DNA from: Actinomycetota bacterium
Lineage (GTDB): Bacteria > Actinomycetota > Humimicrobiia > Humimicrobiales > Humimicrobiaceae
NCBI GenBank assembly: GCA_016870675.1
Contig: VGAU01000145.1
Coordinates: 1 to 5,110 of the forward strand
Direction: 5' to 3'
Length of the DNA stretch: 5,110 nt
The position numbers and the translations under genes are program-made. Shown in pieces: positions 1 to 5,110 of the stretch. Under the pieces are notes generated by a model that ran no database searches, was not told where the DNA came from, and worked only from the letters and a program-made list of their open reading frames with translations. Positions within the stretch are counted from its first letter, which is position 1, and each line of letters starts with the position of its first letter.

Positions 1-164
1 AAAGAGAATAGAGGATTTTGGATCTTTCCAGCCAGACAAGGGTGAATTGGAGTTACGAAAATGGACTTAGAATCCAGCAGGAGTTAGAACCACAGGAAGT
101 CTGTGTGCTGAAGATCGAACAGGATCGATTATTGAAAAAAATTAACGAGACAAGGAATGAATAA
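1..164 (+). pseudogene. Broken 3' end of an unidentified gene, possibly a glycosidase
   Basis: One frame (codons from 12 to the TAA at 162-164) reads as a plausible protein C-terminus that includes NGLRIQQELEPQEVCVLKIE and ends KKINETRNE. Upstream that frame meets a TAG at 9-11. A second frame (2-58) reads KRIEDFGSFQPDKGELELR and then hits a stop at 68-70. Joining the two frames near 55-60 would give one continuous tail, so a single-base frameshift is likely. The pattern of a Leu/Pro-rich strand ending in V-x-V-L-K-I resembles the C-terminal beta-sandwich edge of several glycosidase families, but this is only an impression and no family is assigned. The stop codon overlaps the start of the following ROK remnant by eight bases, so the two were probably once translationally coupled members of one operon. 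The gene body lies outside the window, so whether all of it is dead cannot be seen. Confidence 0.5.
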
Positions 165-418
165 AAGCACTGATATAAAAATAGTAGAAGATATCAAGAT
201 GGTGAGCGAATTGCATGCGATAGGGGTTGATGTCGGCGGCACAAAAATTGCTTCGGGGTAGGTAATGAACGTGGAGCGAGAAATGCGATTTATATCATTC
301 TGGGGACGGGCATAGAGAGCAGTATACTCATCGGTGGAAAACTATACGATGGAGCTTAACTTATGGGTTTAATAAGATGGGTGTTGCTTTGATTTAACTT
401 AATGGATAAAGTTTATAA
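157..418 (+). pseudogene. Remnant of a ROK-family sugar kinase gene with internal deletions
   Basis: An ATG at 157 overlaps the upstream stop and opens a frame that reads through HAIGVDVGGTKIASG to a TAG at 259-261. The DxGGTK segment is the N-terminal phosphate-binding motif of ROK/ASKHA kinases. A second frame (252-359) reads FGVGNERGARNAIYIILG, then TGI, and ends GGKLYDGA before a stop. This matches the middle of ROK proteins, where the usual text is GTGIGxGxxxxGKLxxGA. About a hundred residues that should lie between the two blocks are missing. In the second block two conserved glycines are replaced (GIESS for GIGSG). A third scrap (about 373-418) resembles, at the DNA level, positions 1987-2030 inside the intact ROK gene downstream and encodes NKMGVAL before a stop. 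A functional kinase is not possible. ATG 199 is an alternative original start. Confidence 0.8.
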
Positions 419-420
419 CA

Positions 421-425
421 AGAGG
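421..425 (+). promoter_or_regulatory. Shine-Dalgarno sequence fixing the GTG start of the GntR regulator
   Basis: AGAGG lies seven bases before the GTG at 433. No ATG in the same frame sits at a suitable distance, so the SD supports GTG initiation. The protein then begins directly with the short leader normally found before a GntR winged helix. Confidence 0.65.
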
Positions 426-432
426 TGTTATA

Positions 433-1167
433 GTGAAAGAAGTAAACAAAGATAGTCCTTTACCTTTATACTATCAATTGAAGGACTTAATAATGGAAAA
501 GATTGAACTTGAGAAGTATAAACCTGGGGACAAGCTGCCTACTGAAGAGGAGTTATGTGAAAAGTATAATCTTAGCAGGACAACGGTTAGAAATGCGCTC
601 AAGGACTTAGAAAACAAAGGTTTAATAAGAAGGGAAAGGAGTTTGGGTACATTTGTTTCCTTATCAAAAATTAGTCAAGGACCTAAGACATTGAAAAGCT
701 TTACTGAAGATATGATAGATAGGGGATATACACCTTATTCAAAGGAATTAGAGAGAAAAGTTATTAAATCGTATGGAATAGTATCAAAAAAGCTGCAAAT
801 TGAAGATGGAGAAAGAGTTATATATATAAAAAGATTAAGATTTGCTAATAATAAGCCTATGGGTATTCAAGAAGCTTTTTTACCTTATAGTAGATTTCCT
901 ACTTTATTATCTGAGGTTGAAGAAGTTCAATCTTTGTATAGTTTACTAAAAGAAAAGTACAACATTGTAATTAAAAGTGCAAAAGAAACTTATAGAGCTG
1001 TACTGCTTAATGAAGTAGAGGCAAAATTATTAGATAGTCCAGACAATTCACCCGCATTTTATGTTGAGAGAATAGGTTTTGATTTAAATGAAAGACCTAT
1101 AGAGTTTGTCAAGTCCCTTATGAAGGCTGATAAATATGAGGTAACTATAGACTTAAGCAAGGATTAA
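433..1167 (+). CDS. GntR/HutC-family transcriptional regulator with UTRA domain
   Basis: This 244-residue protein has the normal length for the HutC subgroup. Residues about 8-75 form the GntR winged helix-turn-helix: PLYYQLKD starts helix 1, KPGDKLPTEEEL precedes the HTH, the recognition helix holds LSRTTVRNAL, and the wing runs through KGLIRRERSLGTFV. Residues about 88-237 form a UTRA ligand-binding domain, recognisable from the SF-x-EDM-x-x-RG entry segment, the ERVIYIKRLRFANN strand pair and the late FYVERIGFDLNERPIEF hairpin. Known UTRA regulators such as NagR/YvoA, DasR and TreR bind small molecules, often phosphosugars, and usually repress an adjacent catabolic operon. The gene uses a GTG start and lies 22 bases before the ROK gene, so it likely controls, and is transcribed with, the genes downstream. 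Its ligand cannot be named; an amino-sugar or other sugar phosphate is a reasonable inference. I did not identify an operator. Confidence 0.93.
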   Translation: MKEVNKDSPLPLYYQLKDLIMEKIELEKYKPGDKLPTEEELCEKYNLSRTTVRNALKDLENKGLIRRERSLGTFVSLSKISQGPKTLKSFTEDMIDRGYTPYSKELERKVIKSYGIVSKKLQIEDGERVIYIKRLRFANNKPMGIQEAFLPYSRFPTLLSEVEEVQSLYSLLKEKYNIVIKSAKETYRAVLLNEVEAKLLDSPDNSPAFYVERIGFDLNERPIEFVKSLMKADKYEVTIDLSKD

Positions 1168-1189
1168 TAAATTATATGGAATAGAAATT

Positions 1190-2161
1190 ATGAATAAAAA
1201 GTATTTAATTGCTATTGATATAGGTGGAACCAAAGTACACTATGGCCTATTTAATAATAAATTTAAAATTTTAAATGATTCAAAGAGACCTATTAAGAGT
1301 ACCAGAAATATTTTTAAAGATTTTACCTGCATTGTTAACGATCTGAAGTCTTTCCTGAATAAATTATCGATAAAGACTACAGAAATAAGGTGCATAGGAG
1401 TCTGTGTGCCTTCTGTAATAGATAGTGAAACGGATACCATTATTTGGACGCCAAATTTAAAAAATTGGAAAAATTTTAATGTAAGGAATTTTTTCGATAA
1501 AGAAATTGGTATTCCGGCTTTTTTGAGTTACGATGGCCATGCAGCAGTTTTGGGAGAGTATAGTATACATTATAAGAAAGAAGTTAAAAATATGATTTTT
1601 ATTTCTATTGGGACAGGAATAGGTTCTGGCTTAATTTTAGACGGTAAACTTTTTTTAGGAAGTCATAATTTAGCAGGTGCTATTGGCTGGTTTATTAATG
1701 ATAAAAATGAGATAAGTGAAGATAAAGCATTAGTTCTAGGTTGGCTAGAGTCGAAAGTCTCAGGAAAATATCTAACGGGATTAGTAGAGAGGGGATTTTC
1801 AAATGATATAAGTAAAGGTAGAAAGATCCTTCCAACAGAATTTTTTGAGCTATATAAGTATAAAGAAGAAAATAGGAAAATAAAGTTTATAGTAGAGGAA
1901 ATGCTGGACTATCTGGGAATGGCGATTTCAAATATAGCAACTCTTTTAGACTTGGATCTTGTTGTTATTGGAGGAGGAGTGGGATCTAAGATGGGTTTTG
2001 CTCTTGATTATTTAAAAAGGATAGTTATAAGAAATTCTCAACCTTATATAACTAAGGATTTAAAAATAAGACTGAGTAAGACTAAAAATGCTTCACTGGT
2101 TGGTGCTGTAATAAATGCAGTGGAGAAGGCAGACTATAAGAACTGTAAAATTTTGAGGTGA
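1190..2161 (+). CDS. ROK-family protein, probable sugar kinase with atypical active-site motifs
   Basis: This 323-residue, apparently complete protein is of typical ROK length and has no N-terminal HTH, so it belongs to the kinase rather than the repressor branch. Visible landmarks are IDIGGTK (9-15, phosphate loop 1), a TPNLKNW segment (87-93, sugar-contact loop), SYDGHAAVLGEY (113-124) carrying D115 at the position of the catalytic base, GTGIGSG (141-147, phosphate loop 2) and VIGGGVGSKMG (259-269, nucleotide-binding end). Two hallmarks differ. The ExGH sugar-binding/zinc motif is AIGW (164-167), and the usual Cys-x-Cys zinc cluster before the LE dipeptide is replaced by VLGWLES (182-188), with no cysteines. 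The retained D115 and both phosphate loops suggest it still phosphorylates a sugar, but the substrate is open. The ATG at 1190 has only a weak SD (GGA at 1178-1180), which suggests coupling to the regulator 22 bases upstream. Confidence 0.88.
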   Translation: MNKKYLIAIDIGGTKVHYGLFNNKFKILNDSKRPIKSTRNIFKDFTCIVNDLKSFLNKLSIKTTEIRCIGVCVPSVIDSETDTIIWTPNLKNWKNFNVRNFFDKEIGIPAFLSYDGHAAVLGEYSIHYKKEVKNMIFISIGTGIGSGLILDGKLFLGSHNLAGAIGWFINDKNEISEDKALVLGWLESKVSGKYLTGLVERGFSNDISKGRKILPTEFFELYKYKEENRKIKFIVEEMLDYLGMAISNIATLLDLDLVVIGGGVGSKMGFALDYLKRIVIRNSQPYITKDLKIRLSKTKNASLVGAVINAVEKADYKNCKILR

Positions 2162-2164
2162 TCT

Positions 2165-2199
2165 AGGAGGAGAGGTGTTTGGTGGATATTAGTTTTTAA
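2165..2199 (+). promoter_or_regulatory. Orphan strong Shine-Dalgarno sequence followed by a five-codon frame
   Basis: AGGAGG at 2165-2170 runs into AGAGG at 2171-2175, the strongest SD-like sequence in the window. The only start it serves is GTG 2182 (or TTG 2179), and that frame closes with TAA at 2197-2199 after five codons. It starts four bases after the ROK stop, where the next operon gene would be expected. The remaining 106 bases to the SIS gene contain no coding sequence that I can recognise. It may be the start of a deleted gene or a leader peptide; the sequence does not decide. Confidence 0.4.
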
Positions 2200-2294
2200 A
2201 AAAGACTAAGGTGAAATTAGTTAAGATTAAATCTGTATTTTTTTATGGTTTAAATTGTAATTATTAATAATTTATAGCCTGGGAAATATAAGAA

Positions 2295-2300
2295 TGGAGG
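2295..2300 (+). promoter_or_regulatory. Shine-Dalgarno sequence deciding the start of the first SIS gene
   Basis: TGGAGG lies five bases before the ATG at 2306. The earlier in-frame ATG at 2294 overlaps this SD and has no SD of its own, so 2306 is the better start. Starting there also brings the protein into register with its downstream paralog, with the GSGHS and GATHA loops both at residues 46-50. Confidence 0.8.
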
Positions 2301-2305
2301 TAAAA

Positions 2306-3061
2306 ATGTCTTGTGATGTTTACTTAGAAAAAATTCAAAGTTTATTAAAGAAATTGGAAAAAGAACAAAAAGAAAATATAAAAGAAGCAGCAAAAATAAT
2401 GGCTGGCTCTATATATAAAGAAAGGTTTGTATTTTTGTTTGGCAGTGGTCATTCAATATTACCTTGTATGGATATATTCCCAAGATACGGGGCTTTTGTT
2501 GGTCTTCAGCCAATTACAGATAGTAGATTAATGTGGAGCAGTGTTGTTGGGCCAGGTGGGACTAGGGAATTACTTTGGATAGAAAGACAAGAAGGTTATG
2601 TTAAGGAAGTATTAAAAAGTTATGACATGATTAAAGATGATTCCATTATTATTTTTTCTCATGGTGGTGTTAATGCAGCACCGGTTGAAATGGCACTGAT
2701 TTGTAAAAGTAAAGGAATGAAAGTTATTGCAATAACAAATATGGAGTATTTTAAGGTATCAAAACCTGTTCATTCAAGTTGTAAACGATTAGGAGATATT
2801 GGAGATGTAGTTATTGATAATTGTACCCCTATTGAAGATTCACTTGTTAAAATAGAGGGATTAGATTATAAGGTAGCTCCTGGCTCTACAGTAACAGATA
2901 TAGTAATTTCTATGTCATTGGTATCTGAAACTGCAAAATTATTGACTGAAATGGGGATAAAACTTGATGTATTTGTTTCACCTACAGTTAAAGATGCAGA
3001 TCCACATCACAATGAAAAGGTTTATGAGAAATATATGGAAAAAGTATACAAGAAGTGGTAG
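2306..3061 (+). CDS. SIS-domain protein, UPF0309/SIS_2-like, first paralog
   Basis: This 251-residue cytoplasmic protein belongs to the sugar-isomerase (SIS) fold group that binds or isomerises phosphosugars. Residues 1-40 form an amphipathic helical lead-in with charged KKLEKEQKENIKEAAK. FLFGSGHS (43-50) is the first phosphosugar-binding loop, IIIFSHGGVNAAPVEMA (114-130) the second strand-loop-helix, VIAITNMEYFKVS (140-152) the next strand, HSSCKRL (156-162) and VVIDNC (168-173) the family signature, and PGSTVTD (192-198) the late Ser/Thr loop. Against its neighbour and the family pattern as I recall it, the SxSGRN loop is SHGGVN, the EE pair after the first loop is MD (55-56), and the SSGKR segment is SSCKR. 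The HHN near the C-terminus (234-236) is kept. It sits 144 bases after the ROK gene and 95 before its paralog. The substrate is unknown; it does not carry MurQ etherase motifs. Confidence 0.85.
   Translation: MSCDVYLEKIQSLLKKLEKEQKENIKEAAKIMAGSIYKERFVFLFGSGHSILPCMDIFPRYGAFVGLQPITDSRLMWSSVVGPGGTRELLWIERQEGYVKEVLKSYDMIKDDSIIIFSHGGVNAAPVEMALICKSKGMKVIAITNMEYFKVSKPVHSSCKRLGDIGDVVIDNCTPIEDSLVKIEGLDYKVAPGSTVTDIVISMSLVSETAKLLTEMGIKLDVFVSPTVKDADPHHNEKVYEKYMEKVYKKW
2803..2824 (+). repeat. 22-base exact direct repeat, copy 1 (in first SIS gene)
   Basis: These 22 bases, encoding the VVIDNC region, are identical to 3645-3666 in the second SIS gene and are read in the matching codon frame in both. The flanking bases differ. 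It reflects common ancestry of the tandem paralogs with strong constraint on this motif, or local gene conversion. Confidence 0.85.
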
Positions 3062-3144
3062 AAAATGAAAATACATATAGAAAAGAATCAGAGTCTGCTA
3101 ATATGTTGGATAAAGAAATAAAACAAATAATTACATAAACTATA

Positions 3145-3150
3145 GAAGGG
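3145..3150 (+). promoter_or_regulatory. Shine-Dalgarno sequence of the second SIS gene
   Basis: GAAGGG lies six bases before ATG 3157. It gives a protein whose motifs line up residue for residue with the first paralog, so the start is well supported. Confidence 0.7.
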
Positions 3151-3156
3151 CTTTGT

Positions 3157-3897
3157 ATGGTAGTAAAAGATTATTATGAAAGTGTTAAAAAGATTTTAGA
3201 CAAAATTTACCAAACACAATTAAATAATATAATTAAATCGGCAGATATTATAACCCAATCAATTGCGAATAATGGTGCAGTTTATGTATTTGGAGCAACA
3301 CATGCCGGGATAATATCTGAGGAGCTTTTTTTTAGAGCAGGTGGTTTGATGCTAGTAAATCCAATTTTTGCTCCGGGTTTAGTGACAACAGTAAGACCGA
3401 TAGCTATTACTTCAAAAATCGAAAATTTAGAAGGGTATGGCAAAATAATTATTGAGGGATCTGGTATAACTAATAAAGATGTTTTGATTGTTCATTCGGT
3501 ATCAGGTAGAAATTCGGTTGCAATAGAAGTTGCAATAGAAGGTAAAAAAATAAGGGCTAAGTTAATAATTTTGACTAGTTTAACTTTTTCAAAGAGTGTA
3601 AAATCAAGACATTCCAGCGGGAAAAGATTATTTGAATTAGATTCAGATGTAGTTATTGATAATTGTGGAATAATTGGTGATGCTATTGTTAAAATTAATG
3701 GATTAAGACAAAAAACTGCCTCTACATCTACTATTAGTGGTTGTTTTATTGTTAATTCGATAATGGCACAGGTTGTCGAAAACTTGGTTAAAAAAAATAT
3801 TACACCTCCGGTTTTTATTAGTGCTAACATAGATGGTAGTACAGAACAAAATCAAAAGTTACTGGAAGGATACAAAGATAGAGTTAGATATTTATGA
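3157..3897 (+). CDS. SIS-domain protein, UPF0309/SIS_2-like, second paralog
   Basis: This 246-residue protein matches the UPF0309 family along its whole length and is close to the family's usual size. In order it shows a helical N-terminus, VYVFGATHAG (42-51, first loop), SEELFFRAGGL (54-64), NPIFAPGL (68-75), VHSVSGRNSVAIE (112-124, second loop), ILTSLTFSKSV (138-148), RHSSGKRLFE (151-160), VVIDNCG (165-171), a STSTISG loop (189-195) and TPPVFISANIDG (216-227). Family members are annotated as putative phosphosugar isomerases or binding proteins; no reaction is proven for this one. The first loop is GATHA instead of the GSGHS seen in its paralog, and the C-terminal HN is QN (231-232). It follows the first SIS gene by 95 bases, and its TGA overlaps the next ATG by four bases (ATGA), which implies coupled translation with the TIM-barrel gene. 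Confidence 0.9.
   Translation: MVVKDYYESVKKILDKIYQTQLNNIIKSADIITQSIANNGAVYVFGATHAGIISEELFFRAGGLMLVNPIFAPGLVTTVRPIAITSKIENLEGYGKIIIEGSGITNKDVLIVHSVSGRNSVAIEVAIEGKKIRAKLIILTSLTFSKSVKSRHSSGKRLFELDSDVVIDNCGIIGDAIVKINGLRQKTASTSTISGCFIVNSIMAQVVENLVKKNITPPVFISANIDGSTEQNQKLLEGYKDRVRYL
3645..3666 (+). repeat. 22-base exact direct repeat, copy 2 (in second SIS gene)
   Basis: This is the second copy of the identical stretch found at 2803-2824, again over the codons for VVIDNC. Recombination between the copies would fuse the two SIS genes in frame and delete 842 bases. Confidence 0.85.
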
Positions 3898-5110
3898 AAA
3901 AATTTTGGGTTGGATCACTAATATTTATAAAAAGAAATAGTAATTTTTCTTTCGAAGATCTAAAAAAACTTATCTTTAATGGAAAAAAATATTTAAACTT
4001 AAGCAGCCTAATGCTCTGGGCAAATGGTGACTTTAATTTATATGAAAGCTTTATAAAAATCTGTAATGAATTTGAAATCGAATCATATCTATGGGTTCCT
4101 GTCTTGTCAGATATTCCGAATTATAAGATAACAGAAGAACAACTAACTCTTAATTATGACGGATCTCACGGTTACGGAAAAACAGGTCAATGGAGAAATC
4201 CCAATCAGGAAGAAGAAAATTTTTTGTTTATCTGTCCTAATAATAAAAAAGCGGTAAATGGTATATTTAGATTGTATAAAAAAAATATAGATAATTTCGA
4301 CTTTGATGGAGTATTCTTAGATAGAATAAGGTACTCTTCCGGAGTAAATGGACTTGAATCAATATTTTCATGCTTTTGCGAATATTGCATGGAGAAATTT
4401 AATTATAAGTATAATTTATCACTGAATGAATATATAAAAAAAATTAAAGATTTCTTAAGTAATTTTAAAAAAATAACTAATGATGATATTAGAAGATGGT
4501 ATAGTTTTAAATATATCTGGAAGTTATTTAGTATTGAAAAATTTATAGATTTTAAAAATTCTAGTATATATGATGTTGTAAAGAAATTTTCGGATTATAC
4601 AAAAAATAAGTCTATGATGGTTGGTGCTGATTTATATAGCTATTCCTTATCACCAATCGTATCCCAGGATTACAGTATATTACAGGAATGCTTTAATTGG
4701 ATAAAGCCTATGATATATTGTCATACTTATGGTCCCGCAGGTGTACCTTTGGAAATATCGTGTCTCGTAAAAGCTTTTAGAACTATTAATGATAAGTTAA
4801 ACGAAAAGAGTATATTAAAATTCTTTGAAAATATTATAGGAACAGAACTGCCAGAAAGTTTACATGTTCTATCAGAAAAAGGAATTTCAGAAGAATTTTT
4901 ATCAATTGAATTAGATAAGATTAAAAGGTTGGGTTTATCTAACAAAGTAAAAATTTACCCAGGTTTTGAAGCGGTGAGAATACCTGGCATATGTATTATT
5001 GATGAAAGGATATTGGGTAATTATATTGAACAAATTTATGATAAGACTGAGGGATTTATTGCATCATGGAATTTATTAGATATTCCCGAGTCAAATTTAA
5101 AACTTATTAG
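3894..5110 (+). CDS. Putative glycoside-hydrolase-like TIM-barrel protein, 3' end outside window
   Basis: An open frame of 405 codons starts at ATG 3894, overlapping the preceding TGA, and is still open at the window edge. No signal peptide is seen; WVGSLIFI (5-12) is a short strand followed by KRN, not a membrane helix, so the protein is probably cytoplasmic. Eight candidate barrel strands can be picked out: 5-12, 33-42, 64-71 (SYLWVPVL), 136-147 (DFDGVFLDRIRY), 239-250 (GADLYSY), 269-280 (WIKPMIYCHTYG), 352-361 (VKIYPGFEAV) and 387-398 (GFIASWNLLDIP). D143 at the end of strand 4 and E359 at the end of strand 7 are where retaining TIM-barrel glycosidases often carry catalytic acids; E287 is another candidate. 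A C-x-C-x2-C cluster (C160, C162, C165) follows strand 4 and may bind a metal. I recall similar uncharacterised proteins but cannot name the family. Operon context supports a role in sugar metabolism; hydrolase activity is inferred. Confidence 0.8.
   Translation, partial: MKKFWVGSLIFIKRNSNFSFEDLKKLIFNGKKYLNLSSLMLWANGDFNLYESFIKICNEFEIESYLWVPVLSDIPNYKITEEQLTLNYDGSHGYGKTGQWRNPNQEEENFLFICPNNKKAVNGIFRLYKKNIDNFDFDGVFLDRIRYSSGVNGLESIFSCFCEYCMEKFNYKYNLSLNEYIKKIKDFLSNFKKITNDDIRRWYSFKYIWKLFSIEKFIDFKNSSIYDVVKKFSDYTKNKSMMVGADLYSYSLSPIVSQDYSILQECFNWIKPMIYCHTYGPAGVPLEISCLVKAFRTINDKLNEKSILKFFENIIGTELPESLHVLSEKGISEEFLSIELDKIKRLGLSNKVKIYPGFEAVRIPGICIIDERILGNYIEQIYDKTEGFIASWNLLDIPESNLKLI

Noticed and set aside
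384..419. Possible promoter for gntR (TTGATT at 389-394 with TATAAC at 414-419, or GATAAA at 405-410)
   Set aside because: Spacings are 19 and 10-15 bases, and the 414-419 box would start transcription inside or after the SD. AT-rich DNA produces such boxes often, so no call is made.
1240..1440. Minus-strand open frame inside the ROK gene
   Set aside because: It lies wholly within a well-supported gene on the other strand, shows no recognisable motif and has no SD.
2224..2248. Small AGATTAAATCT palindrome followed by a T-run, resembling a terminator
   Set aside because: The stem would be about four AT pairs with a three-base loop, too weak for an intrinsic terminator.
3065..3121. Eighteen-codon frame between the two SIS genes
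   Set aside because: It has no proper SD, a composition typical of AT-rich spacer and no conserved features; nothing supports translation.
3492..3830. Minus-strand open frame of 112 codons inside the second SIS gene
   Set aside because: It is a shadow of a conserved coding region; its hydrophobic look comes from the complement of the SIS codons.
2306..3897. MurNAc-6-phosphate etherase (MurQ) or AgaS assignment for the SIS proteins
   Set aside because: Length near 250 residues and the RHSSGKRL/VVIDNC signature fit UPF0309; the MurQ and AgaS signatures that I know are not seen.
4205..4945. Two minus-strand open frames (4205-4390 and 4727-4945)
   Set aside because: Both lie inside the TIM-barrel gene, which is open on the + strand for the whole stretch and carries recognisable motifs.
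1..5110. CRISPR array, rRNA or tRNA genes, insertion-sequence ends, riboswitch
   Set aside because: No regularly spaced repeats, transposase motifs, terminal inverted repeats or structured RNA signatures were seen by eye on either strand.

Overview
The window looks like part of a low-GC Gram-positive (Firmicutes) chromosome. The genes use AT-rich codons, start sites carry purine-rich Shine-Dalgarno (SD) sequences, and the regulator is a GntR/UTRA protein. All genes lie on the + strand. The exact genus cannot be read from the sequence.

Positions 1-420 hold decayed coding sequence. First comes the broken 3' end of an unidentified gene (stop at 162-164). An overlapping remnant of a ROK-family sugar kinase follows, from about 157 to 418. 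It keeps the first phosphate-binding motif (GVDVGGTK), a middle block (GTGI...GGKLYDGA) and probably a scrap of the C-terminal region, with large internal deletions and stops. The first 360 bases are about 42% GC by hand count, clearly richer than the genes downstream.

Positions 433-5110 hold an apparently intact sugar-utilisation operon. It contains a GntR/HutC-type repressor with a UTRA domain (433-1167, GTG start), a complete but non-canonical ROK protein (1190-2161), two tandem paralogous SIS-domain proteins of the UPF0309/SIS_2 type (2306-3061 and 3157-3897), and a large TIM-barrel protein resembling a glycoside hydrolase. The last one starts at 3894 by an ATGA overlap and runs off the window end.

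A working model, which is inference, is that a cytoplasmic glycosidase-like enzyme releases a sugar or sugar derivative, the ROK protein phosphorylates it, the SIS pair isomerises or otherwise processes the phosphosugar, and the GntR/UTRA protein senses an intermediate. No transporter is visible here. The points most worth following are the complementary loss of signature residues in the two SIS paralogs, the unusual ROK active-site motifs, and the uncharacterised TIM-barrel enzyme.
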